A DNA stretch of 64,000 nt from Bradyrhizobium daqingense (GCF_021044685.1 NZ_CP088014.1:1970001-2034000); one strand, 5' to 3'; shown: positions 7,767 through 16,718, counted from the stretch's first letter. The notes: generated by a model not told the origin, from the sequence alone. A program made the numbers and translations.

Positions 7767-9023
7767 TTATTTCTTCTTGCCCTGCTCGATCAGCATCCGG
7801 CTCATCAGATAGAGCCGCGGCACGATCGAGCCCGTGTCGATGAATTCGTCGCGGGCGTGATAGCCGAAGCCGGCGAGGCCGAAGCTCTCGACCACGATCG
7901 CCTTGCCGCTGCGGTTGGCGTAGCCGGCATCGGTGGCGCCGCCGGTGATCTCGGTGATGTCGAGCTTGCGGTCGATCTCGGCATAGATCGCCTGGCCCTC
8001 CTGCGCCAGCGCGCGGCCGCGATCGCTGGCGACGAAGGGCGGACGGCCCGGCGTGATCGTCACCTTGGTTTCGGTGTCGGGCACGAGCTTGTTCTTCACC
8101 TTCTCGTCGAGCGCCGCCTGCAATTTGGCGATGCCGTCCGGAACGGTGAGGCGGACGTCGGCGCCGGCCTCGGCCTTCTCCGGGATCTGGTTACGCACGG
8201 TGCCGGCCTGCGCCGTGGTCCAGTTCAGCTGCGTACCTGGGATCGATTTGGCGACGTCCTTGGTCTGCAGCAATTGGTGCGCGAGCTCGATCAGCGCGTT
8301 GCGGCCGAGATCGGGCGCAGCGCCGGCATGGGAGGCGCGGCCCTTGACCTCCATCTTCGCGGTCGCGGTGCCGCTGGCGCCGAGCAGCAGCGCGTCGTTC
8401 CTCGCCGGAGGCGAGGCCGCAGTCGGCTCGCAGGAGAGCACCACGTCGTGCTGATCGGCGAGCTCCGAGATGATCTCGCCCGACCCGATCGATCCGACCT
8501 CCTCGTCCGGATTGAGCGACACGGTGAGCCTGGCATAGTCCTGCCAGCCGGCGTCCTTGAGGATCTTGAGCGCGTGCAGGATCACCGCGATGCCGCCCTT
8601 GTCGTCGGCGATGCCCGGCCCATAGATCTTCGTGCCGTCGACGCGGTACGGCTCGCTCGCCAGCACGCCGCGCTGATAGACCGTGTCCATATGGGCGATC
8701 AGCATCAGCTTGCGGGTGCCGCTGCCCTGGAAGGTGGCGATCACCATGTCGGCGCGCGTGCCGGCGGTGGTCTTGCGTCGTTCGACGGTCGCGCCCAGCG
8801 CCTTCAGCCGGGCTTCGGTGAAATCGGCCATCTTCTTCAGGCCCTCGGCATCGCCGCTGCCGCTCTCGATCATCACCATGTCGCGCAGCGTCTCGATCAG
8901 CGGCGCCTTCTCCTGCTCGGCAGCCGCCTTGATCTTCTCGTCGGCGGCAGCGAATGCGGGCGTCGCAGCGGTGGCGAGGCCGAGCATCGACAGGGCGAAC
9001 AGCGGAGTGAGGCGGAATGTCAT
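7767..9023 (-). CDS. M20-family metallopeptidase, glutamate carboxypeptidase-like, exported
   Basis: 418 residues. A signal peptide (LTPLFALSMLGLATAATPAFA) implies periplasmic action. Zinc-site residues are visible: H111-x-D113 (IAHMDTV), D140/D141 in GPGIADDKGG, the catalytic pair E174-E175 in NPDEEVGS, E199 in SCEPT, and a C-terminal His in FGYHARDEF. The lid/dimerisation domain starts near KGRASHAGAAPDLGRNA. The family includes carboxypeptidase G2, which removes C-terminal glutamate from folates and peptides. Length and motif order are normal, suggesting an active enzyme; the substrate is inferred only. Confidence 0.9.
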   Translation of the reverse strand: MTFRLTPLFALSMLGLATAATPAFAAADEKIKAAAEQEKAPLIETLRDMVMIESGSGDAEGLKKMADFTEARLKALGATVERRKTTAGTRADMVIATFQGSGTRKLMLIAHMDTVYQRGVLASEPYRVDGTKIYGPGIADDKGGIAVILHALKILKDAGWQDYARLTVSLNPDEEVGSIGSGEIISELADQHDVVLSCEPTAASPPARNDALLLGASGTATAKMEVKGRASHAGAAPDLGRNALIELAHQLLQTKDVAKSIPGTQLNWTTAQAGTVRNQIPEKAEAGADVRLTVPDGIAKLQAALDEKVKNKLVPDTETKVTITPGRPPFVASDRGRALAQEGQAIYAEIDRKLDITEITGGATDAGYANRSGKAIVVESFGLAGFGYHARDEFIDTGSIVPRLYLMSRMLIEQGKKK

Positions 9024-9119
9024 GGGGAATCCTTTCGCGTCTTGAACGGCGGCGGCACTGCGCGCGATTGGCTTGAGCCTAGCATCGCGCGAGACCCGAT
9101 GCCACGCCGACTGACACGT

Positions 9120-9971
9120 TTAGAGCACCTCCACCTTCAGCGCTGCGATCTGCTCGGCATCCGCAATGGTATCGATCGCCGCGATGCGGTCGCCGTTGAA
9201 GATGACGCGGAGCGCGATGCGCAACTGTCCGCCGAGGATGACGGCAACGCCGATCTCGCCGTCGATCAGTGCGGTCCGCGCTGCGCGGGCGCGCCCCTTG
9301 TAGAGCTGTGCGACTGCATCGGCGCCGCGGATCTCCGGCAGCGTGCCGAGCCGGACCGCGGCATCATCAGCGCGGAATACCACGTCGGGATCGAGCATGG
9401 CGAGCAGGCCTTCGAAATCGCCCTCACGCGAGGCCTTCAGAAAGGCATCGACGATTCCGCGCTGACGCGACAGATCCGTCTCCGGCACCGCCGCGCCTTG
9501 CACACGGCGTCGCGCCCGGCTCGCCAGCTGCCGCGAAGCATCGACCGAGCGTCCGACGATCGGCGCGATCTCCTCGAAGGGAACGGCGAACATGTCGTGC
9601 AGCACGAAGGCGAGCCGCTCCGCCGGCTGCAATGTCTCCAGCACCACCAGCAGCGCCGCGCCGACGGAATCGGCCATCTCCGCCTCGCGCTCCCGCGTCT
9701 CGTCGGCCGGCTCGGGCACATGCGGACCCATCGGCTCCTCCTTGCGTGACTTCCGCGCGCGCAGCATGTCGAGGCAGATGCGCGCGACCACGGTCGTGAG
9801 CCAGCCGCGCAGGTTCGCGACGTCGGACATGTCGTAGCGGCTGACCCGCAGCCAGGCCTCCTGCACGGCGTCGTCGACCTCGGCGCGGGACCCCAGCATC
9901 CGGTAGGCCACCGCACGCAAATGGTCCCGGCTGGCCTCGAACTGGTGGGTCAGAAAATTTTCTTCGGTCAT
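9120..9971 (-). CDS. RNA polymerase ECF sigma factor, ECF41 group (SnoaL-like C-terminal domain)
   Basis: 283 residues. Sigma region 2 (about 10-75) contains AYRMLGSRAEVDDAVQEAWLR, and region 4 contains FVLHDMFAVPFEEIAPIVGRS. A C-terminal NTF2/SnoaL-like extension follows (about 165-283, FLKASREGDFEGLLAMLDPDV), the mark of ECF41 sigma factors, where it replaces a separate anti-sigma factor. It is divergent from a CxxC-x3-H carboxymuconolactone decarboxylase-like gene, the partner usually found with ECF41, and a matching ECF41 promoter lies between them. The inducing signal is not visible. Confidence 0.92.
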   Translation of the reverse strand: MTEENFLTHQFEASRDHLRAVAYRMLGSRAEVDDAVQEAWLRVSRYDMSDVANLRGWLTTVVARICLDMLRARKSRKEEPMGPHVPEPADETREREAEMADSVGAALLVVLETLQPAERLAFVLHDMFAVPFEEIAPIVGRSVDASRQLASRARRRVQGAAVPETDLSRQRGIVDAFLKASREGDFEGLLAMLDPDVVFRADDAAVRLGTLPEIRGADAVAQLYKGRARAARTALIDGEIGVAVILGGQLRIALRVIFNGDRIAAIDTIADAEQIAALKVEVL

Positions 9972-9972
9972 C

Positions 9973-9999
9973 GGTCACATTCCCTCATCGCGATCCGTC
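9973..9999 (+). promoter_or_regulatory. ECF41-type promoter of the CMD-family gene
   Basis: GGTCACA, then 16 nt, then CGTC. The published ECF41 consensus is TGTCACA-N16-CGTC, so only the first base differs. It lies immediately upstream of the sigma gene start and points at the partner gene at 10068, leaving a leader of roughly 60 nt. Confidence 0.8.
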
Positions 10000-10067
10000 A
10001 TGCCCATGACGAAGCCAATCCGGCCGATGTGACCGGAACCTTCGAAATTCGACAGATGGAGACGAAA

Positions 10068-10529
10068 ATGATGCACGCCCGCATGAATCACCCGGTCATG
10101 GTCCTGCCGGAGGCCATGAATGTCCTTCAGTCCCTCGGCAATCTGACCAAGCAGGGCCTGCCGGAGAAGCTCCTGGAATTGGTGCACCTGCGCGCCAGCC
10201 AGATCAATGGCTGCAGCGTCTGCGTCGACATGCACCCCAAGGTCGCGCGCAAGCTGGGCGAGACCGACGAGCGTCTGTTCGCCGTGTCGGCCTGGCGCGA
10301 GGCGCCCTATTTCACCGAGGCCGAGCGCGCCGCGCTGGCGCTGACCGAAGCCGTCACGCGCCTCGCCGATCGTGAGGACCCGGTGCCGGATCCGATCTGG
10401 AACGAAGCCGCCAAGCATTTCGACGAGCGCGAGCTCGCAACGTTGATCGTCGCGATCGCGACCATCAACGTCTGGAACCGCCTCAACGCGGCGATCAAGA
10501 TGCCCGTCGGCGTATGGAAGGTGGCGTGA
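10068..10529 (+). CDS. Carboxymuconolactone decarboxylase/AhpD-family protein
   Basis: 153 residues. The AhpD-type redox site is C49-x-x-C52-x3-H56 (NGCSVCVDMH), within an all-helical fold (LPEKLLELVHLRASQ before it, EAVTRLADRED after). Such proteins act as thiol-based peroxidase or alkylhydroperoxidase cores, usually as oligomers. Two start codons are adjacent (10068 and 10071); GGAG at 10058 suits either. It is the standard target gene of ECF41 sigma factors and is placed under an ECF41-like promoter here. The physiological substrate is unknown. Confidence 0.9.
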   Translation: MMHARMNHPVMVLPEAMNVLQSLGNLTKQGLPEKLLELVHLRASQINGCSVCVDMHPKVARKLGETDERLFAVSAWREAPYFTEAERAALALTEAVTRLADREDPVPDPIWNEAAKHFDERELATLIVAIATINVWNRLNAAIKMPVGVWKVA

Positions 10530-10551
10530 GGCGGGCACCGCCCGCAAGCTT

Positions 10552-10575
10552 CCTCTCCCCGCGAGCGGGGAGAGG
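10552..10575. terminator. GC-rich hairpin between convergent genes
   Basis: CCTCTCCCCGC pairs with GCGGGGAGAGG with almost no loop. It sits between the CMD-family gene and the opposing hydrolase stop codon. No T run follows, so termination is inferred from position. Confidence 0.5.
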
Positions 10576-10584
10576 AAGGAGCGG

Positions 10585-11397
10585 TTACTCCGCCAAAAAC
10601 CTGTTCACCACCTCGCCGAACTCCAGCGGGGCCTGTTCGAACATCCAGTGGCCGGCGTTCGGTATCACCGCGGTCCTGCTGCCCGCGATGTGCTCGGCCA
10701 GCACGCGCCACATCACCGACAGGCTGCCGGTGGTCGCGCCGCCGCCGATCAACAGCGTCGGCGTCCTGATTGCCTGCGCATCAGCGAGCGTATAAGGCCG
10801 CCGCTGCTCGTTGATCTGGCCGAGGAAGGTCAGCGCGTTGTCGCGCAGCTGCTGCTTCGCGGCGGCCGGCACGCGACGCCAGGAGCCGTCGCCTTCGATG
10901 CCTTCGTAGAAGTTCTGCAGGGCGCCCTCGATGTCACCGGCGCGGATCATCTCGACCGACCGCACTGTGCGCGTCGCCAGTGATGGGTACGCGGGCGTGC
11001 CGTCAGGCACCGGCAAGCTTGCGTCGAGATCGCCGCCCGGCTCGGCCAGCACCAGCTTGCGCAGCAGATCCGGCCGCGTCTGCGCGACGCGAAAAGCGAT
11101 GTGCCCGCCGCGCGAATGACCCATCAGGTCCACCGGCCCGGGCTTGACCTGCTCGATGAAGGCGATGGTGTCGGCGACGTGCTGCGCCATCTTGTAGTCG
11201 TCGCCGGCGGCGTCCCAATGCTCGGGAAAGAAGTGCCGCAGGCTGACCGAGATCACGCGATGGCTCTTCGAGAGCGGACCGAGCACTGAGTACCAGGTGC
11301 GGAAATCCCCGAGCGTGCCGTGCACGCAGACCAGCGGCGGGCCCTCCCCAACTTCGAGGTAGGCCATATCGTAACCGTTGACGCGGAATGATTGCAT
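10585..11397 (-). CDS. Alpha/beta hydrolase (copy 2 of a tandem pair)
   Basis: 270 residues of a soluble serine hydrolase fold. Oxyanion-hole motif HG in CVHGTLGDF (about 26-27), nucleophile elbow GHSRGG with Ser95, and a C-terminal catalytic His in IPNAGHWMFEQAP. It starts 2 nt after the stop of the similar gene at 11400-12218, so the two are translated from one message. The pair shares MQSxxVNGYDMxYL, SLRHFFP and EPGGxLDASL, showing a recent tandem duplication. The substrate cannot be told; epoxide, lactone or ester hydrolysis are all seen in the family. Confidence 0.88.
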   Translation of the reverse strand: MQSFRVNGYDMAYLEVGEGPPLVCVHGTLGDFRTWYSVLGPLSKSHRVISVSLRHFFPEHWDAAGDDYKMAQHVADTIAFIEQVKPGPVDLMGHSRGGHIAFRVAQTRPDLLRKLVLAEPGGDLDASLPVPDGTPAYPSLATRTVRSVEMIRAGDIEGALQNFYEGIEGDGSWRRVPAAAKQQLRDNALTFLGQINEQRRPYTLADAQAIRTPTLLIGGGATTGSLSVMWRVLAEHIAGSRTAVIPNAGHWMFEQAPLEFGEVVNRFLAE

Positions 11398-11399
11398 GA

Positions 11400-12218
11400 T
11401 CAGCTCGCCAGAAAATCCAGGACGACTTCGGAGTATTTTTGCGGCGCCTGCTCGAACATCGGATGCGTCGCATTCGGGATGATCGCGGTCTTCGAGTAGG
11501 GCACATGGGCGGCGAGCGCGTGCAGCACCTTGGGCAGCAGCCCCTTGGTTCGCGCGCCCAGGATGAACAGTGTCGGCATCTTGATCGCTTCCGCGTCCGC
11601 CTTCGAGAAGGGCGGGCGATTGTCGCGGACCTGGCCGATCAGCGTCATGGCATTGTCGCGCAGATTCTGCTTCACCATCGCCGGCAGCCGCGGCCAGGTG
11701 CCGGCGCCTTCCAGCGTGTCGACGAAGACGGCAAGGCCGCCGTCGACGTCGCCGGCTGCGATCTTCTCGGCCGAGGCGGTGAAGCGCGCCAGCAGCGGCG
11801 AGGGACCGCCGACGTATTCGGGATCGAGGCTGGCATCGAGCTCGCCGCCGGGCTCGGCCAGGATCAGGCGGCGCAGCAGATCCGGCCGCGCTTGCGCCGC
11901 GCGAAAGCAGATGTGCCCGCCGCGGGAATGCCCCATGAGGTCGACCGGGCCGAGGTCGAGCTTCTCGATGAAGGCGATGACGTCCTGCACATGCTGCGCG
12001 ATCGAATAGGTGTCGCCGACGCCGTCCCATCGTGCCGGGAAGAAGTGCCGCAGGCTGACCGCGAGCACCCGATGCCGCTGGCTCAGCGGGCCGAGCACGC
12101 AGCCCCACACGCGAAAGTCGTTGAGCGAGCCGTGGACGCAGACCAGCGGCGGACGGCCGTTGTCCTCGCCCACGTCGAGATAGGGCATGTCGTAACCGTT
12201 GACGTGAAGGCTTTGCAT
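11400..12218 (-). CDS. Alpha/beta hydrolase (copy 1 of a tandem pair)
   Basis: 272 residues. CVHGSLNDFRVWG carries the oxyanion HG, GHSRGGHICF the nucleophile Ser, and IPNATHPMFEQAP the C-terminal His. ATG 12218 (MQSLHVNGYDM) was chosen by alignment with the downstream paralogue, which begins the same way; the in-frame start at 12278 would add 20 unrelated residues. The first gene of the pair, it faces the ogt-like gene divergently across about 130 bp. Confidence 0.88.
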   Translation of the reverse strand: MQSLHVNGYDMPYLDVGEDNGRPPLVCVHGSLNDFRVWGCVLGPLSQRHRVLAVSLRHFFPARWDGVGDTYSIAQHVQDVIAFIEKLDLGPVDLMGHSRGGHICFRAAQARPDLLRRLILAEPGGELDASLDPEYVGGPSPLLARFTASAEKIAAGDVDGGLAVFVDTLEGAGTWPRLPAMVKQNLRDNAMTLIGQVRDNRPPFSKADAEAIKMPTLFILGARTKGLLPKVLHALAAHVPYSKTAIIPNATHPMFEQAPQKYSEVVLDFLAS

Positions 12219-12351
12219 TCCGGGCTCGCGAAGGTTGGAACTCCTGTGCAAGATTCCCGGAAACCGGGTGGATCGCAACTATTTCCAAGTCTAGATTTCG
12301 CAGGAGTTCAAAGAGGGGGCCTGCACAAGAAGCAAGCCGGGAACCAAGGTC

Positions 12352-12894
12352 ATGACCGACCAGCATTTTGCCCTGTTCGACACAAGGATCGGCCTCTGCG
12401 CCATCGCCTGGGGTCCGCGCGGCATCAACGGCACGCAACTGCCGATGGGCGGCGAGCAGAAGATCCGCACCCGCATCAGCCAGCGCCACCCCGAGGCGAC
12501 CGAAACCGAGCCGACCCTCGAGGTGCGAGTGGCGATCGATCGCATCACGAAACTGCTTGGGGGCGAGCCCGACGACCTCACCGACATCCCGCTCGACCTC
12601 GACGGCGTGCCGGAATTCAACCGCGGCGTCTACGACATCGCCCGCACCATTCCGCCGGGCAAGACCATCACCTATGGCGATATCGCCAAGCAGCTCGGCG
12701 GTGTCCAGCTGTCGCGCGATGTCGGCCAGGCACTCGGCCGCAACCCGTGCCCGATCGTGGTGCCCTGCCATCGCGTGCTGGCGGCCGGCAACAAGCCCGG
12801 CGGCTTCTCCGCGAATGGCGGCGTGGTGACCAAGCTGAAGATGCTGGAGATCGAAGGCGCGCTCGTGAACCATACGCCGAGCTTGTTTGATTGA
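12352..12894 (+). CDS. ogt: Methylated-DNA--protein-cysteine methyltransferase (Ogt/AGT type)
   Basis: 180 residues. A suicide repair protein that moves an alkyl group from O6-alkylguanine to its own cysteine. The active site PCHRV has Cys139 in IVVPCHRVLA. The DNA-binding helix-turn-helix spans TITYGDIAKQLGG, with the arginine finger R122 in LSRDVGQALGRNP. The substrate loop GFSANGG closes the site. There is no Ada-type N-terminal regulatory domain, so it is a stand-alone Ogt-like enzyme. Constitutive or damage-induced expression cannot be judged. Confidence 0.92.
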   Translation: MTDQHFALFDTRIGLCAIAWGPRGINGTQLPMGGEQKIRTRISQRHPEATETEPTLEVRVAIDRITKLLGGEPDDLTDIPLDLDGVPEFNRGVYDIARTIPPGKTITYGDIAKQLGGVQLSRDVGQALGRNPCPIVVPCHRVLAAGNKPGGFSANGGVVTKLKMLEIEGALVNHTPSLFD

Positions 12895-12901
12895 CGCTCA
12901 A

Positions 12902-13032
12902 AGGTCTCATGCCCCGGACGCGGTGCGGTACGAAGTGCTGCACTGCAGAGCCGGGGCCCAGCGTCTCAGCGACATGGGTCCTGGCTCTGCGGTGCACCGC
13001 TGCGCGCTGCACCGCGTCCGGGACACGAGACC
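12902..13032. repeat. Dispersed palindromic repeat, family C
   Basis: GGTCTCATGCCCCGGACGCGG...CCGCGTCCGGGACACGAGACC arms. It lies between convergent ogt and acyl-CoA ligase genes, only 2 nt from the ligase stop codon, where it could act as a shared stop. Confidence 0.8.
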
Positions 13033-13034
13033 GT

Positions 13035-14579
13035 CTAAATCTTTGCCGCCGTCTTCGGCCAATATTTGTCGCGCAGATGCCGCTTCACCAGCTTGCCGGT
13101 GGGCGTACGTGGCAGCTCGGCTTCGAAATCGATCGAGCGCGGGCACTTGATCGCGGAGAGGCGGGTCCTGCAGTAGGCGATCAGGTCGGCCTCGAGCGCC
13201 TTGCCGGCGCGGCTCATGTCGTGCGGCTGCACCACCGCCTTCACCTCCTCGCCCATCTCCTCGTTCGGCACGCCGAACACGGCGACGTCGGCGACATCAG
13301 GATGGGTGATCAGCACGTCCTCGGTCTCCTGCGGGTAGATGTTCACCCCGCCTGAGATGATCATGTAGGACTTGCGGTCGGTGAGAAAGAGAAAGCCGTC
13401 CTTGTCGAGATAGCCGACATCGCCGAGCGTCGACCAACCCTTGGCGTTATAGGCCTTCTTCGTCTTCTCGGGGTCGTTGTGATAGGTGAAGGCCGGCGCA
13501 TCGGCGAAGTAGACCGTGCCGATCTCGCCGACCGGTTGCTCCTCGTCGTTCTCGTCCACAATCTTGATCTTGCCGACCACGGCGCGGCCGACGCTGCCGC
13601 GATGTTCCAGCCATTGCTGCGAATTGCAGACGGTGACGCCGTTGCCTTCCGAGCCCGCGTAGTACTCGATCAGGATCGGTCCCCACCACTCGATCATCTT
13701 GGCCTTGACGTCGACCGGGCAGGGGGCCGCGGCGTGGATCGCGCCCTTGAGCGTGGATACGTCGTACTTGGTGCGGACCTCGTCCGGCAGCTTCAGCATG
13801 CGCACGAACATGGTTGGCACCAGCTGCGATTGCGTGACCTTGTATTTCTCGACCAGCTTCAAGAACTCTTCGGCGTCAAAATGCTCCATGACGATGGAGG
13901 TGCCGCCGAGCACGATGGCCATCATGTTGAAGCGCAAGGGAGCGGCATGATAGAGCGGCGCGGGAGACAAATATGTGCTCTCGGCATTCATGCCGCACAT
14001 GTCGGCGCAGAGCACGCGCAGGAACGCGTTCGGCACGTCGATCCTGTTGCCCTCGAACGCTTTCTTGATGCCCTTGGGCCGGCCGGTGGTGCCGGACGAA
14101 TACAGCATGTCATAGCCCGCGACCTCGTCTCCGATCGGCGTCGTCGGCTGAGCGGCGGCTTCCTTGTCGTAAGAACGGAAGCCCGGCAGCGGCTCGTCCA
14201 TCATGTAGAAGATCGGCTCGCCCGGCGCGCCCTTGATGAGGTCCTTGATCTGCTCGGCGCATTTCGGCGTGGTGATGACGACCTTGGCGCCGCAATCCTT
14301 GATGATGTAGTCGATCTCGTCCTGCTTCAGATAGCGGCTGATCGCGGTGTAATAGAGCCCGCTGCGTTGCGCGGCCCAGCACAGCTCCATGAAGGCGAGA
14401 CGGTTCTCCATCAACAGCGCGATGTGGTCGCCGGCCTTGAGGCCAAGCGAGCGGAACAGATGCGCGCCCTGGTTCGAGAGCTCGTCGAGCTCGCGATAGG
14501 TGATCGCCTTGCCGGTGCCGGCCATCTGGTAGGCGATCTTGTTCGGCGTGGTCTTGGCGTGGATGGAGGGGTGGGTCAT
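13035..14579 (-). CDS. Acyl-CoA synthetase (class I adenylate-forming ligase)
   Basis: 514 residues. Activates a carboxylic acid as an acyl-AMP and then as an acyl-CoA. P-loop YSSGTTGRPKG at about 160-170, adenine motif YYAGSEGNG, hinge region TLGDVGYLDKDGFLFLTDRKSYMI, and the catalytic lysine near the C-terminus in TPTGKLVKRHL. Length is normal for the medium/long-chain or aromatic acid CoA ligases. Its neighbours (thiolase, enoyl-CoA hydratase, acyl-CoA dehydrogenases) place it in a beta-oxidation-like pathway. The specificity pocket cannot be read safely. Confidence 0.9.
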   Translation of the reverse strand: MTHPSIHAKTTPNKIAYQMAGTGKAITYRELDELSNQGAHLFRSLGLKAGDHIALLMENRLAFMELCWAAQRSGLYYTAISRYLKQDEIDYIIKDCGAKVVITTPKCAEQIKDLIKGAPGEPIFYMMDEPLPGFRSYDKEAAAQPTTPIGDEVAGYDMLYSSGTTGRPKGIKKAFEGNRIDVPNAFLRVLCADMCGMNAESTYLSPAPLYHAAPLRFNMMAIVLGGTSIVMEHFDAEEFLKLVEKYKVTQSQLVPTMFVRMLKLPDEVRTKYDVSTLKGAIHAAAPCPVDVKAKMIEWWGPILIEYYAGSEGNGVTVCNSQQWLEHRGSVGRAVVGKIKIVDENDEEQPVGEIGTVYFADAPAFTYHNDPEKTKKAYNAKGWSTLGDVGYLDKDGFLFLTDRKSYMIISGGVNIYPQETEDVLITHPDVADVAVFGVPNEEMGEEVKAVVQPHDMSRAGKALEADLIAYCRTRLSAIKCPRSIDFEAELPRTPTGKLVKRHLRDKYWPKTAAKI

Positions 14580-14612
14580 GGCGCTGTTTCAATACCGGCA
14601 AATGGATGTGAC

Positions 14613-14733
14613 GTTCCCCGGACGCAGCGCAGCGCGCAGCGGTGCGCTGCAGATCCGGGGTCCACTGTGAGGCATGGGTCCCGGCTCTGCGCCGCAGCGT
14701 TTCACGCTGCAGCGCGTCCGGGACACGAGAGAC
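14613..14733. repeat. Dispersed palindromic repeat, family C
   Basis: GTTCCCCGGACGCAGC...GCGTCCGGGACACGAGAG. It fills the whole gap between the thiolase and the acyl-CoA ligase, so if it terminates transcription these two same-strand genes are separated. Confidence 0.8.
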
Positions 14734-14736
14734 CGC

Positions 14737-15909
14737 TTACAGCCGCTCCACGATCGTCACGTTGGCCATGCCGCCGCCTTCGCACATGGTCTGCAGGCCA
14801 TAGCGCTTGCCGCGCTGGTGCAGGGCGTGGACCAGCGTCGTCATCAGCTTGGTGCCGGAGCCGCCGAGGGGATGGCCGAGCGCGATCGCGCCGCCGTTGA
14901 CGTTAAGACGCTGCGGATCGGCGCCGGTGGTCTTGAGCCACGCGGTCGGCACCGAGGCGAAGGCCTCGTTGACCTCGAATAGGTCGATGTCGTCGATCTT
15001 CATGCCGGCCTTCTCCAGCGCACGCTTGGTGGCATGCAACGGGGCGTCGAGCATGATGACGGGGTCGCCGCCCGTCATGGTCATGTGATGGATGCGCGCG
15101 AGCGGCTTGACGCCGAGCTGCTTGAGGCCGCGCTCGTTCACCACCATCACGCCGGAGGCGCCGTCGCAGATCTGGCTGGCGCTGGCCGCAGTGAGCTTAC
15201 CGTTCTCGGCGATCAGCTTCACGCCCTTGATGCCCTCGATGGTGGCATCGAAGCGGATGCCCTCGTCGATGTGGTGGGTGTCCTTGCTGCCGTCGGCGCG
15301 GGTGATCTCGAGCGGCACGATCTCCTTCTTGAAGTTGCCGGCTTGCGTCGCCGCGATCGCGCGCTGATGGCTGCCAAAGGAGTACGCGTCGAGCTCGTCC
15401 TTGGAGAGGCCGTACTTCTCGGCCATCATCTCGGCGCCGGTGAACTGGCTGAACACGATGTTCGGATACTTCGTCTCGATGCCCGGGCTCTTGTAATTGC
15501 CAAAGCCGTTCTTGGCCGGCAGCTGCGAGGACAGGCCCATCGGCACGCGCGTCATCGATTCCACGCCGGCGGCGATTACGACGTCCATCGCGCCGGACAT
15601 CACCGCTTGCGCGGCGAAGTGCAGCGCCTGCTGGGAGGAGCCGCACTGGCGGTCGATCGAGGTGCCCGGCACGCTCTCCGGCAGTTTCGAGGCCATCACT
15701 GCGTTGCGTGCGACGTTGTTGGATTGCTCGCCGACCTGCATCACACAGCCCATGATCACGTCCTCGACCAGGGCGGGATCGACCTTGGTGCGGTCGACCA
15801 GTTCGTCCAGCACCTTGGCGGCGAGATCGGCCGGATGCCAGCCGGCGAGGCGGCCCCCCTTGCGCCCGCCCGCGGTGCGCGCAGCGGCGACGATGTAAGC
15901 CTCGGCCAT
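14737..15909 (-). CDS. Thiolase (acetyl-CoA C-acyltransferase)
   Basis: 390 residues. Cleaves 3-ketoacyl-CoA to acetyl-CoA plus a shortened acyl-CoA. The nucleophile Cys89 lies in SIDRQCGSSQQALH. The second-site motifs GHPLGGSG (His) and MCEGGGMANVTIVERL (Cys) are at the C-terminus, and NEAFASVP completes the active-site set. It is divergent from the TetR regulator at 16059, with a candidate operator between them. It probably supplies the last step of the catabolic cluster on both sides. Confidence 0.95.
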   Translation of the reverse strand: MAEAYIVAAARTAGGRKGGRLAGWHPADLAAKVLDELVDRTKVDPALVEDVIMGCVMQVGEQSNNVARNAVMASKLPESVPGTSIDRQCGSSQQALHFAAQAVMSGAMDVVIAAGVESMTRVPMGLSSQLPAKNGFGNYKSPGIETKYPNIVFSQFTGAEMMAEKYGLSKDELDAYSFGSHQRAIAATQAGNFKKEIVPLEITRADGSKDTHHIDEGIRFDATIEGIKGVKLIAENGKLTAASASQICDGASGVMVVNERGLKQLGVKPLARIHHMTMTGGDPVIMLDAPLHATKRALEKAGMKIDDIDLFEVNEAFASVPTAWLKTTGADPQRLNVNGGAIALGHPLGGSGTKLMTTLVHALHQRGKRYGLQTMCEGGGMANVTIVERL

Positions 15910-15974
15910 TCGGTCTCTCCCTGAATTCTTGATTGGGTCGGTTGTCGGGGCGGATTTAAGGGGCGCGCGATCGT

Positions 15975-15994
15975 TTAGTCAATCGATCAATTAA
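15975..15994. promoter_or_regulatory. Imperfect palindrome in the thiolase/tetR divergent gap, candidate TetR operator
   Basis: TTAGTCAATCGATCAATTAA is a dyad centred on ATCGAT, with 14 of 20 positions symmetric. It is AT-rich in a GC-rich setting and lies 65-84 nt upstream of both genes. Such sites are typical of TetR proteins that repress divergent catabolic genes. Confidence 0.5.
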
Positions 15995-16058
15995 CTCTTG
16001 TGATGAGGCGCTGCTTGCGCTTATCTGCGCGCCTCTTGAAGCGTATTCAGGGATCTCC

Positions 16059-16718
16059 GTGGCTACCAGCGTACCGACCAAGCTCCCCAGCGGAAGAAAT
16101 TCCACGGCAGAGAAATTGCTCGTGGCCGCGAGCGAGCTGATGATCGAACGCTCCTCGATCGAGATCTCGCTCTCCGACATCGCGCAGAAGTCGGGCGCCA
16201 ATGCCGCGCTGGTGAAGTATCATTTCGGCAACAAGGATGGTCTCTTGCTGGCCCTGCTCGAGCGCAATGCCGCGACCGAGCTCTCCAATCTCGAATTTCT
16301 GCTGGCGCAGCCGATCACGGCGACGGCGAAGCTAAAGCTGCATATCGGCGGCATCATCCGCGCCTATTATCGGTTCCCCTATATGAACCGGCTGATCCAT
16401 TATCTCCTGCACGAGACCAACACCGCGGCCGCCGACGAAGTCTCGAAGTTCTTCGTGGCGCCGCTGCTCGACTTTCACCGCCGCCTCCTCGCCGACGGCG
16501 TCAATAGCGGGGAATTCCGCGCCACCGATCCGGTGCTGTTCTACACCAGCCTGATCGGCGCCTGCGATCACCTGTTCTTCGGCCGGCACGCGATGTCTCG
16601 CGCGACCGGCGTCGGCCCGGTCACCGACGAAGTCTGCCGGCAATATATCAAGCACATGGAAACGCTGATCTGCGGCGGCATCCTCACGCAAGCCGAGGAA
16701 GCCGCTGCTGCCGGATGA
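16059..16718 (+). CDS. TetR/AcrR-family transcriptional regulator
   Basis: 219 residues. The N-terminal HTH (about 15-60) reads AEKLLVAASELMIERSSIEI then ISLSDIAQKSGANAALVKYH and FGNKDGLLLALLER, as in TetR regulators. The C-terminal part is helical and presumably binds an acyl-CoA. The start is GTG 16059; no ATG lies nearby in frame. It stands between the thiolase (divergent) and the SDR/ECH/ligase/ACAD genes (same strand), so it is the likely repressor of the whole 13-24.5 kb cluster. Confidence 0.88.
   Translation: MATSVPTKLPSGRNSTAEKLLVAASELMIERSSIEISLSDIAQKSGANAALVKYHFGNKDGLLLALLERNAATELSNLEFLLAQPITATAKLKLHIGGIIRAYYRFPYMNRLIHYLLHETNTAAADEVSKFFVAPLLDFHRRLLADGVNSGEFRATDPVLFYTSLIGACDHLFFGRHAMSRATGVGPVTDEVCRQYIKHMETLICGGILTQAEEAAAAG

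Noticed and set aside
7719..9749. 676-aa plus-strand open frame
   Set aside because: Antisense shadow of the M20 peptidase and the ECF41 sigma gene; composition is Arg/His/Leu-rich as expected of a GC-rich shadow, with no recognisable domain.
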